From a virus, in the IMG/VR virus record IMGVR_UViG_3300009103_000090, positions 1 through 35,732 of that record: a stretch of DNA of 35,732 nucleotides. One strand, written 5' to 3'. The translations under genes were made by a program, and so were the position numbers. The notes under the pieces were generated by a model. That model was not told the origin of the DNA. It saw only the letters and a list, made by a program, of their open reading frames with translations, and made no database searches. This document shows, in pieces, positions 5,182 through 10,289 of this stretch; the stretch's first letter is position 1; each line of letters starts with the position of its first letter.

Positions 5182-5701
5182 GAGTATTTAATCCTTCAGT
5201 ATCTTTCGGTTTAGGCATTGCTTTAACTTCTTTTTTAATTTCTTCTATTGGTTTAGCATTAAGTATAGGTGCGTAATCACTAATAATTTGTTTCATTTTA
5301 GCTTCTAATTCTAGCTCACTCATATCCTCAAGCTTACCAGTTTTTATTATTTTTTGTTCAATATATAATCCAGCGGCCTTTCCTCTATTTACTTCTGCGT
5401 TAACAGCAGATGAAAAACTACCACGTTTAATAGCTAACTCTCTGATCTTAGCTAGTTCAGCTATATGTCTTTCAAAATCTATTGCATATTTCTTTTGATT
5501 CTCTTCTCTCAATTCCCCAATATACTTAACTACCAGTGGTGATAACTTAGGGTTTTGTAGTTCACTTGCTTCAACACTAGCTCTGTCTTTGCTGTAGCCG
5601 GCAGCAATCGCAGCCTCTCTGGCGGTAGTCTTGCCTTCATTGTAGACAAGATACTCAGAGAATCTCTTTTGCATTTCAGTTAATCTTTTTGGTACTCCCA
5701 T
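5117..5701 (-). CDS. terS: Terminase small subunit
   Basis: The protein resembles phage small terminases of the Terminase_2 type. The N-terminal part has the DNA-binding helix-turn-helix region (LTEMQKRFSEYLVYNEGKTT, then EAAIAAGYS), a helical oligomerisation middle, and a low-complexity Ser/Lys/Pro tail. It recognises phage DNA and works with the large subunit during packaging. I place the start at the ATG at 5701 (194 residues), because the upstream TTG at 5737 falls on the promoter's -35 box. Then the ATG sits 7 nt behind a good -10 box, so the mRNA looks leaderless. The gene is on the opposite strand from, and about 5.6 kb away from, the large terminase. Its last 65 nt are antisense to the gene at 4861. 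Confidence 0.75.
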   Translation of the reverse strand: MGVPKRLTEMQKRFSEYLVYNEGKTTAREAAIAAGYSKDRASVEASELQNPKLSPLVVKYIGELREENQKKYAIDFERHIAELAKIRELAIKRGSFSSAVNAEVNRGKAAGLYIEQKIIKTGKLEDMSELELEAKMKQIISDYAPILNAKPIEEIKKEVKAMPKPKDTEGLNTLKKVSQSSSHKPKESSSDPQK

Positions 5702-5703
5702 AT

Positions 5704-5738
5704 ATTGACTTATAGAGTAATCTAAGGTAAAAGTCAAT
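5704..5738. promoter_or_regulatory. Symmetric divergent promoter, both transcripts apparently leaderless
   Basis: A perfect inverted repeat ATTGACTT (5704-5711) and AAGTCAAT (5731-5738) carries the -35 box of each direction. Minus strand: TTGACT (5737-5732), 17 nt, TATAAG (5714-5709), 7 nt, ATG at 5701. Plus strand: TTGACT (5705-5710), 17 nt, TAAAAG (5728-5733), 6 nt, ATG at 5740. Each -35 lies across the other strand's start region, so only one polymerase could sit here at a time. A repressor could also use the dyad. The plus-strand -10 is the weaker of the two. Confidence 0.65.
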
Positions 5739-5739
5739 T

Positions 5740-6081
5740 ATGTCACTAATACTTGATGAATTAAGAAGAGAAATACAGAAATTAAAAATGCAGTTATCCG
5801 AGCAGGTCGAGGAGAATATTAGACTTAAAGGATTTAAAGAAATGGTTATGTGTGAACCCAGTAAGTTTGAAGACAAACGTACCTATAAAAATTTAAAAGA
5901 ACATGGAACAGATATTTCATTTGAAAATGAGTCCAGAATTAAAGATGATAGAGGTGATGCAGATTTAACTAAACAGATAGACTCGTTAGAACGAGAGAAT
6001 ACAGATTTAAAAAGAGATAATAAGATTCTTGCTGATGACAATGCAACACTTACTAACAGATTAAGACAAGCGGGCATGTAA
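5740..6081 (+). CDS. Coiled-coil protein, 113 residues
   Basis: The protein consists of two predicted coiled-coil blocks, residues 5-30 (ELRREIQKLKMQLSEQVEEN) and about 75-110 (QIDSLERENTDLKRDNKILA, then DDNATLTNRL), joined by a charged linker. The second block has clear leucine heptads. It is the plus-strand partner of the divergent promoter, starts with no proper Shine-Dalgarno (only AAGG 12 nt upstream, which would lie within the promoter spacer), and ends in a TAATG overlap with the next gene. The function is unknown; a scaffold-like or regulatory oligomer is possible. Confidence 0.7.
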   Translation: MSLILDELRREIQKLKMQLSEQVEENIRLKGFKEMVMCEPSKFEDKRTYKNLKEHGTDISFENESRIKDDRGDADLTKQIDSLERENTDLKRDNKILADDNATLTNRLRQAGM

Positions 6082-6296
6082 TGTATATAAAAGATTTACA
6101 AAATATATTAGGTGAATTCACCGATGGTAAGAAAGGAAACAACATCAGAGATGCTAAGATATATGTCCACTTACACAACAATCAAATTGCTGAGATAAAA
6201 AAAATTGATGTACAACATAATAATATAATTGGTACGCGAGAACCCTTGCGTGTTGTATTATTTCCTGCTAAAGAAACTCCAAAAATCATTCTTTAG
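6081..6296 (+). CDS. Hypothetical 71-residue protein
   Basis: It is coupled to the coiled-coil gene by TAATG. The sequence suggests a small beta-rich domain (AKIYVHLHNNQIAEIKKIDV, PLRVVLFPAKETPKIIL). No motif is recognised and no function is inferred. The next gene starts 27 nt downstream. Confidence 0.6.
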   Translation: MYIKDLQNILGEFTDGKKGNNIRDAKIYVHLHNNQIAEIKKIDVQHNNIIGTREPLRVVLFPAKETPKIIL

Positions 6297-6322
6297 AACA
6301 ACAGGATTACCTCAAAAATGAA

Positions 6323-6697
6323 ATGGCACCCGAGCGAAAATTATATCAAGATTTACGCAAACATCTCCCACAAATTAGCTGGACTAGGCTGGAAAATCTT
6401 AGTGGGTTGGGTACTCCTGATCTATTGGGCTACAATACTTCTGGCCACTTTTTCACTGTAGAATTAAAAGTAACGAAGGGTAAAAAGGTACGCCTGAGTC
6501 CACACCAAATTTCCTTCCATGTTAAACATCCTAAACATTCATTCATCCTTATCAGGCACCTCGGTCAACGGTGCCTGAAACTTGTTCCAGGGAACAAGGT
6601 CCTTGAGCTTGAAGCTCAAGGTATTAACGCTTGTGGCTTGAAGCTTGATGCTTGGAGCTTGTTGCTTGAGGCTTTTGAGAACCTGGACCCGAACTAG
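6323..6697 (+). CDS. VRR-NUC/resolvase-like PD-(D/E)XK nuclease
   Basis: The first 80 residues form a small nuclease fold: Glu24 in WTRLEN, PD at 32-33 (GTPDLLGY), ELK at 47-49 and Gln62 (SPHQISFH), the usual PD-(D/E)XK order E...PD...ExK...Q, as in VRR-NUC and phage Holliday-junction-resolvase-like enzymes. It probably cuts branched or damaged DNA. The last 35 residues are different: they are encoded by perfect hairpins (6552-6620) and a 7-nt repeat array (6629-6677), giving a Leu/Ala/Lys-rich tail that is likely non-essential. The 3' end is antisense to the minus-strand gene 6624-6818. Confidence 0.75.
   Translation: MAPERKLYQDLRKHLPQISWTRLENLSGLGTPDLLGYNTSGHFFTVELKVTKGKKVRLSPHQISFHVKHPKHSFILIRHLGQRCLKLVPGNKVLELEAQGINACGLKLDAWSLLLEAFENLDPN
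6552..6620. repeat. Three consecutive perfect hairpins
   Basis: Three inverted repeats follow one another: TCAGGCACC-N9-GGTGCCTGA (6552-6578), CTTGTTCC-AG-GGAACAAG (6581-6598) and CTTGAGCTT-G-AAGCTCAAG (6602-6620). They lie inside the 3' part of the nuclease gene and directly before the first GCTTGNN array. A further imperfect pair GAACCT/AGGTTC sits at 6679-6701. They could end transcripts from either side of this convergent junction, or be part of the repeat element itself. Confidence 0.6.
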
Positions 6698-6818
6698 GTT
6701 CTGGTTCCGGTTTGCTTGTAGCTTGTGGCTGGTCCTCCGGGGCCTGTTGCTTGACGCTTGCAGCTCGGATCTTTCTTAGTTCTTTGTAGTACTTGGGGTG
6801 TCGCCAGCAGTGAGTCAT
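6624..6818 (-). CDS. Small repeat-tailed protein, last gene of minus operon
   Basis: The N-terminal 20 residues (MTHCWRHPKYYKELRKIRAA) look like a real, conserved small protein with Cys/His/Trp/Tyr. The rest, 44 residues, is low-complexity and built from the 7-nt repeats (KQQAPEDQPQATSKPE, SSKHQASSHKR). It begins 5 nt after the stop of the GP88-like gene. Its last 74 nt are antisense to the nuclease gene. It could equally be a short gene whose original stop was lost when repeats expanded. Confidence 0.5.
   Translation of the reverse strand: MTHCWRHPKYYKELRKIRAASVKQQAPEDQPQATSKPEPEPSSGPGSQKPQATSSKHQASSHKR
6629..6677. repeat. GCTTGNN heptamer array, seven units (array 1)
   Basis: Seven tandem units: GCTTGTG, GCTTGAA, GCTTGAT, GCTTGGA, GCTTGTT, GCTTGAG and a degenerate GCTTTTG. 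The first five bases are fixed and the last two vary. Smaller clusters follow at 6714-6727 (two units) and 6742-6769 (four units, two degenerate). On the minus strand the unit reads NNCAAGC, which cannot form a stop in any frame. The array codes for the tail of the plus-strand nuclease and for the C-terminus of the minus-strand gene 6624-6818. Confidence 0.85.
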
Positions 6819-6822
6819 GAGT

Positions 6823-7422
6823 CTAGTGTTTAGGATATACTATGTGGGCCACGTCGCGGTCCCAGCAGGCTCTGCAGTCTCTGCATTTATTGCCTTGCTT
6901 AGAGGCCGGGCATGTCACCTGTGCGGGGTCCGTTGAGACTGAGCTCGTCCAGGGCCAGGCGCCCGAGGGTCCGGCGTTAACTTTGCTTGAGCTTAATCTA
7001 ATAATCATATTGTCTGGTACAGCTGCGCGGTCCGGCAGGAACTGACGTTCCTGTGTTGGCATCCAGTGCTTCGTACTAGGGGAATTTTTTGCTACTGTCA
7101 AGATATCATTCATATGGTCCGAGCTCTGGACGTCGCCGGAGTCGTGCCACCTGAACCACTTCGCGCGCTTCGTGAGCGTTGTCATGGCCTGGACCCACAG
7201 CGGGTTGGCCAGCGCCTTCAGGCGTCTATTCATTGCTTTAATTGTATTAGGCCACACGTACCGGAGCTTCAGGGCATAACAGCCAAAGCATGGAGTCCCG
7301 GGGACCTTGGCCAGCTTGGCGCCAGTCTTACAGGCCCAGGCCGGCAGGTTGATTGAAGGACCAGGCATCTTGCCCGGCTTACTTAAACCGCCTACTATTT
7401 TTTGTGCTTCTTTTACTAACAT
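6823..7422 (-). CDS. GP88-family (phage gene 88-like) protein
   Basis: The 199-residue protein matches the layout I know for the phage GP88 family: an early Cys (31), PCFGCYA at 44-50, RWHDSGDV at 91-98, a PTQE motif at 122-125 and a C-terminal cysteine cluster CPASKQGNKCRDCRACW (171-187). Seven cysteines in three groups suggest a metal or iron-sulphur site. The biochemical role of the family is not established. The gene is visibly GC-rich compared with the plus-strand genes around it. It follows the upstream gene by one base (TAA, T, ATG). The long plus-strand frames over it are shadows. Confidence 0.8.
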   Translation of the reverse strand: MLVKEAQKIVGGLSKPGKMPGPSINLPAWACKTGAKLAKVPGTPCFGCYALKLRYVWPNTIKAMNRRLKALANPLWVQAMTTLTKRAKWFRWHDSGDVQSSDHMNDILTVAKNSPSTKHWMPTQERQFLPDRAAVPDNMIIRLSSSKVNAGPSGAWPWTSSVSTDPAQVTCPASKQGNKCRDCRACWDRDVAHIVYPKH

Positions 7423-7423
7423 A

Positions 7424-7702
7424 TTATTTTATACCTTTTAATTGTGTCAATTTTAAGGCGCCTGTTGCTTGCTGCTCGTTGCTTGCTGCTTGTAGCTCTA
7501 ATTTAAAATATATAGGCTTCATCTCAGCCGGGAACCATGGACCGCACGCCTGAAGCTTGAGGCTGTGATAGCCCTGGAGATCCTTAGCGTCGATATCTCC
7601 CTGCAGCATCTGGACCGCTCGGTCCAGCTGCTTGTGCAGGTGATCAGGACATATGGGAATATCATCATCCACGGTATATGTGACTATAAATTTATGCTGC
7701 AT
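7424..7702 (-). CDS. Hypothetical protein with heptamer-encoded tail
   Basis: I start it at the ATG at 7702 (92 residues), which overlaps the upstream stop by 11 nt; the TTG at 7747 would extend it into the upstream gene. Residues 1-60 are soluble with an acidic loop (VTYTVDDDIPICPDHLHKQL, DRAVQMLQGDIDAKDL). From about residue 70 the sequence (FKLELQAASNEQQATGALKL) is encoded by the GCTTGNN array at 7460-7501. The function is unknown. It is the fifth gene of the minus-strand operon. Confidence 0.6.
   Translation of the reverse strand: MQHKFIVTYTVDDDIPICPDHLHKQLDRAVQMLQGDIDAKDLQGYHSLKLQACGPWFPAEMKPIYFKLELQAASNEQQATGALKLTQLKGIK
7460..7501. repeat. GCTTGNN heptamer array, six units (array 2)
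   Basis: Units in register: GCCTGTT, GCTTGCT, GCTCGTT, GCTTGCT, GCTTGTA, GCTCTAA. Variation is mostly at the third, fourth and last two bases. It lies in the 3' part of the minus-strand gene 7424-7702. A smaller cluster (GCCTGAA, GCTTGAG) is at 7548-7561 in the same gene. Confidence 0.75.
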
Positions 7703-7877
7703 CTGCTGCAAATCCTTCAAGTATGTTCTGGAGGTATCGTGGCTCAACTACGAAGTATTGGCCCATCATCTGGGCGTCATCATCGACGTTGTCTTTCCAC
7801 CACTCCTGCGCAAATTCAGTTAGCGGCATAACCAGGGCCAATGAGCCCTGATTAATTATTTCAAAATGCTCTTCCAT
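7692..7877 (-). CDS. Conserved small phage protein, 61 residues
   Basis: The ATG at 7877 is coupled to the upstream stop by TAATG; the in-frame TTG at 7925 would overlap the upstream gene and is less likely. The sequence (FEIINQGSLALVMPLTEFAQ, EWWKDNVDDDAQMMGQYFVV, EPRYLQNILEGF) follows a pattern I recognise from many phages: a GS-hydrophobic opening, PLT...A.EW, then VVEPRY. The function is unknown. No repeats are present in this gene. Confidence 0.65.
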   Translation of the reverse strand: MEEHFEIINQGSLALVMPLTEFAQEWWKDNVDDDAQMMGQYFVVEPRYLQNILEGFAADAA

Positions 7878-8131
7878 TAATCTAGAACCACCATGTATTG
7901 AGCAGGGAAATATTTCCTGAACCAATCAAGACCTTCTCTATGAGACTTCCAATCTTGCAACATCTCAGAGCCCATGATCACGTCATACACTGCGACAGCG
8001 AAGGCGGGCATTGTGCACGCTTGACCACTGAACCTGTTCTTAACTTCAATTTCTTTTAAAGGCTCATCTCCATAGTCTGCGCCTTCAAAAGGTAGTTTTA
8101 TTGTTTTATTATTATATTTAATTGTTTTCAT
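7877..8131 (-). CDS. Conserved hypothetical phage protein, 84 residues
   Basis: The reading frame opens at 8146, but on the minus strand AAAGGA sits 6 nt before the second ATG at 8131, which is therefore the likely start. The protein is compact and non-repetitive (NRFSGQACTMPAFAVAVYDV, then WKSHREGLDWFRKYFP), a sequence type I associate with marine phages. The function is unknown. It ends in a TAATG overlap with the next gene of the operon. Confidence 0.7.
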   Translation of the reverse strand: MKTIKYNNKTIKLPFEGADYGDEPLKEIEVKNRFSGQACTMPAFAVAVYDVIMGSEMLQDWKSHREGLDWFRKYFPAQYMVVLD

Positions 8132-8176
8132 ATTTTTTCCTTTCATGACTCAAGTTACCATCTCACCGGTGGCGCG

Positions 8177-8380
8177 TCAACAAAATTCTTTTGCTTGTTG
8201 CTTGTAGCTCGGGCCCGGCCCGCCGCCTGCTGCTTGGAGCTTATTTATATTATTTTTTTTAATTAGAATCATTCTAAACTGGTTCATATTCCCAGGACCA
8301 AGGTTGACCGGTCCTTGGATCCTGGAGGCTGTCATACCACGCTCTATAGGCATGCCTGGAGGGGCTACAGCACTTATCAT
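8177..8380 (-). CDS. Hypothetical protein with heptamer-encoded tail
   Basis: It starts in an ATGA overlap with the upstream 49-residue gene. The N-terminal 45 residues look conserved and Gly/Pro/Met-rich (VAPPGMPIERGMTASRIQGP, VNLGPGNMNQFRMILIKK). The C-terminal 20 residues (NINKLQAAGGGPGPSYKQQA) are encoded by the arrays at 8193-8245. The conserved part ends just where the repeats begin, so the tail appears to be a later extension. The function is unknown. Confidence 0.6.
   Translation of the reverse strand: MISAVAPPGMPIERGMTASRIQGPVNLGPGNMNQFRMILIKKNNINKLQAAGGGPGPSYKQQAKEFC
8193..8245. repeat. GCTTGNN heptamer clusters (arrays 3 and 4)
   Basis: Two short clusters: GCTTGTT, GCTTGTA, GCTCGGG (8193-8213) and GCCTGCT, GCTTGGA, GCTTATT (8225-8245), separated by a GC-rich 11-nt spacer. 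Both lie at the 3' end of the minus-strand gene 8177-8380. They have the same unit and the same phase behaviour as arrays 1 and 2. Confidence 0.7.
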
Positions 8381-8526
8381 TTTTTATACTTCTTTTTTTG
8401 AGTTATTATAAAAGTGGTATTATTCATCTTTTTTTGACTCATGTTGCCGCGTTCATCTTTGTATAATTCAAAGATGTTTCCTTTACCATCTATATAATAT
8501 CCGTCTAATGTTTTCTTTTTTGTCAT
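8377..8526 (-). CDS. 49-residue protein, first clear gene of minus operon
   Basis: ATG at 8526 opens a frame (MTKKKTLDGYYIDGKGNIFE, LYKDERGNMSQKKMNN) ending at TGA 8379-8377 in an ATGA overlap with the next gene. The composition, Lys-rich with a beta-hairpin-like DGYYIDGKGNIFELY, is that of a small folded domain. AAGGA lies about 13 nt upstream. A 12-codon mini-frame (8561-8523) overlaps its start and may couple translation. The function is unknown. Confidence 0.55.
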   Translation of the reverse strand: MTKKKTLDGYYIDGKGNIFELYKDERGNMSQKKMNNTTFIITQKKKYKK

Positions 8527-8848
8527 TTTAATACTTTATTCCTTTTTCTTTCATTGTCCATTTAAATGTGGCCCGCCCGATGCTCAGGGCAGACTAGTAC
8601 AATTATTTCAACCACAAGGGACCGGCTCATAGGCAGGGTTTCCGGTATGCATCCCTACTGGCCCAGCACCGCCCGATGCTCGCGACCTATAATATAGTTC
8701 ACCTTAGTAAACGCCAAAAAGTCCCAAGAGCTCTGGTACTGGTACAACTCAATATTTTGGCTTTCGCTACTTCTATTAGCTACCAGTAACCTGCTCTATC
8801 TAATAAAATAAACTATTGTTTTTTTATTTCGATTAATCATATTTAATA
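8527..8848. other. GC-rich intergenic region with direct repeats, divergent control region
   Basis: About 320 nt separate the minus-strand operon from the plus-strand cassette. CCGCCCGATGCTC is present twice (8573-8585 and 8669-8681), 96 bp apart. On the minus strand a frame of at least 44 codons ends at a TAG (8657-8655) and continues for 30 more codons to a TAA (8564-8562). The second part contains an ATG at 8630 opening 22 codons. Both repeats are read as Glu-His-Arg-Ala in this frame. Whether it is coding, a leader or a structured RNA is not clear. The part from 8700 to 8848 is AT-rich and contains GGTACTGGTAC and a T-run. Confidence 0.45.
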
Positions 8849-8876
8849 CTTGACTATCCTATTGTCAAGGTATAAA
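8849..8876 (+). promoter_or_regulatory. Promoter with dyad for accessory cassette
   Basis: CTTGAC (8849-8854) and GTCAAG (8864-8869) form an inverted repeat with a 9-nt centre. TTGACT (8850-8855) could be a -35 box and TATAAA (8871-8876) a -10 box, with a short 15-nt spacer. A regulator bound to the dyad would cover the -35 box and spacer. The expected start is near 8883, a few bases before the first ATG of the 8912 gene's frame. Confidence 0.45.
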
Positions 8877-8911
8877 AGAAAATAATTATGTTAAATAATA
8901 GAAAGGACAAT

Positions 8912-9946
8912 ATGCAAAAACAACATAGAATAAGATTGAATACAGAATACAGAAATAAGATTGCAAATCGTATGCGTATTCATCTTGAACAAGAGAACAC
9001 CCAAGAAAAAATAAAGTATGATGATTTAAAAGCTAATTTTAAAAACATACAAAATAAAACTTGGGAACTCGCAAAACAATGTGTCGAAAAACAATATCCA
9101 AAAGAAGATGTTGATATGGCACACTATCTGCAAGACAAATATCCTAATGTTAATACAATCGCAAAAGATAGTTGTTTTCACTTTGGTTATATGAAAACTA
9201 AAGAGAGAATTGACGAAAATGGCGAAGTCATTGACGAAGATGATAAGTACGAAACAAAGCACTTTGATTTCAAAATTGGTGGCGATATTAATGGTATTGA
9301 TAGACAAGAAAGAGAGGGACATAAACCTAATCTTGATGAAAGTGGAAGAAATTTTTCTTATGCTTATTTTCGTGATGAACTTAAAGCACAAGATAATTGT
9401 AATCCTGATATCAATATTGAAATGTTAGGCAAAGACCGAAATCCACACGAACAAAAATTTCAAGACGCAAACGACAAGTTTTTGGGATTAAGTGGTGGCT
9501 ATCGTGATAATCTTACAAGTTATTCTGCCGAGTGGGATAAGGAATATGAACTTGACCTTATTGGTAGAGAATATTGTAGAGATAGACAAATAAAAGTTTC
9601 AAGAGAGAATTTTGAAACTTTTTTAGAGTGGCAACAAGCTAAAGGACAATTAATTGTTTGTCATCAAAAATGGATTGAGAGCATTTTAAACCAGATGAAA
9701 GAAATTAAAATGGGTTTAAAAGGTTATCGTTATTTAGATGAAGCGATTGAGTTATGTACTGAACTTGGTTTGTCGGTTAATGACGCAGAAATTATAAGAG
9801 TTAATTCAACAGGGTTGACTATTTATAATCCCAAAAATCTTGCTGATAGGATTAAGGGCATGAAAAACAAAAATATCAGTAGAGAGGATAAAATAAAGGC
9901 GAGATTATTATACGAGAATAATCAAGCCAAATCTATGAGTAATTAA
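8912..9946 (+). CDS. Unknown 344-residue accessory protein
   Basis: The frame opens at ATG 8888, but GAAAGG (8901-8906) is placed for the ATG at 8912, my preferred start. The protein is hydrophilic, charged and without membrane segments. The N-terminal third is helical and basic (RIRLNTEYRNKIANRMRIHL). The middle has aspartate- and aromatic-rich segments (HFDFKIGGDINGIDRQ), and the C-terminal third is again helical with a basic end. I recognise no catalytic motif or family. It opens a cassette with its own promoter, and its ribosome site is nearly identical to those of two later genes in the cassette, so it appears to be part of an acquired accessory module. Confidence 0.75.
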   Translation: MQKQHRIRLNTEYRNKIANRMRIHLEQENTQEKIKYDDLKANFKNIQNKTWELAKQCVEKQYPKEDVDMAHYLQDKYPNVNTIAKDSCFHFGYMKTKERIDENGEVIDEDDKYETKHFDFKIGGDINGIDRQEREGHKPNLDESGRNFSYAYFRDELKAQDNCNPDINIEMLGKDRNPHEQKFQDANDKFLGLSGGYRDNLTSYSAEWDKEYELDLIGREYCRDRQIKVSRENFETFLEWQQAKGQLIVCHQKWIESILNQMKEIKMGLKGYRYLDEAIELCTELGLSVNDAEIIRVNSTGLTIYNPKNLADRIKGMKNKNISREDKIKARLLYENNQAKSMSN

Positions 9947-9950
9947 TAGA

Positions 9951-9987
9951 TTGACAATGTGTGGGATTTCGTGTTATAATCCCACAC
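9951..9987 (+). promoter_or_regulatory. Consensus promoter under a perfect operator dyad
   Basis: TTGACA (9951-9956), 18 nt and TATAAT (9975-9980) match the sigma70 consensus in both boxes. A perfect 10-bp inverted repeat GTGTGGGATT-N9-AATCCCACAC (9959-9968 and 9978-9987) spans the spacer, the -10 box and the expected start point. A dimeric repressor bound here would block the polymerase. This is the strongest promoter in the window by sequence, and control would be expected to be tight. Confidence 0.8.
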
Positions 9988-10005
9988 ATAAATAGAAAGG
10001 ACACA

Positions 10006-10206
10006 ATGACAGAAGAAAATAAAAACACAATAACTTTTAAGATTACTTACTATGCAAAAAAATATGGTAAGATGATTACTAGAAATGGCGACAATAGAGA
10101 GGGTTCAAAAACTAGAACAGATAAGCAAGGGATTAAATGTTTTACTTATTGGGATTTGGACGCAGACGGTTGGCGACAAGCAACAGATATGTGGTGGATT
10201 AAATGA
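10006..10206 (+). CDS. Small accessory protein, 66 residues
   Basis: The ATG at 10006 follows GAAAGG (9995-10000) at good distance and lies about 20 nt after the expected start point of the operator-controlled promoter; upstream in-frame codons fall inside the promoter and are rejected. The protein is small, basic then acidic/aromatic (ITYYAKKYGKMITRNGDNRE, KCFTYWDLDADGWRQATDMW). The end is Trp-rich, suggesting a compact fold. No family is recognised. It ends in an ATGA overlap with a membrane peptide gene. Confidence 0.7.
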   Translation: MTEENKNTITFKITYYAKKYGKMITRNGDNREGSKTRTDKQGIKCFTYWDLDADGWRQATDMWWIK

Positions 10207-10289
10207 GTTGGGAAACAGCTTTTTATAATATTGCGTTTGTTATAATTTTATTTACTTTATTTGCTTTAGTTGAAAAGGGGGTTTTATGA
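10203..10289 (+). CDS. 28-residue membrane peptide
   Basis: The short frame is linked by ATGA overlaps on both sides (10203-10206, 10286-10289). After MSWETAFYN it is one transmembrane helix (IAFVIILFTLFALV) ending EKGVL. AAAAGGGGG near its end serves as the ribosome site of the following gene. Size and topology fit a small regulatory or holin-like peptide; its role in the cassette is unknown. Confidence 0.5.
   Translation: MSWETAFYNIAFVIILFTLFALVEKGVL

Noticed and set aside
6842-7831. Several plus-strand frames of 66-96 codons
   Set aside because: They are the antisense shadow of the GC-rich minus-strand operon, whose products have clear family patterns and coupled starts.
6629-8245. Heptamer clusters as a CRISPR array
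   Set aside because: The period is 7 nt with no spacers of 25-40 nt and no associated genes; they are short tandem repeats.
9026-9391. Minus-strand frame of 121 codons within the 344-residue gene
   Set aside because: Composition is the reverse image of the coding strand; no ribosome site or neighbour coupling.
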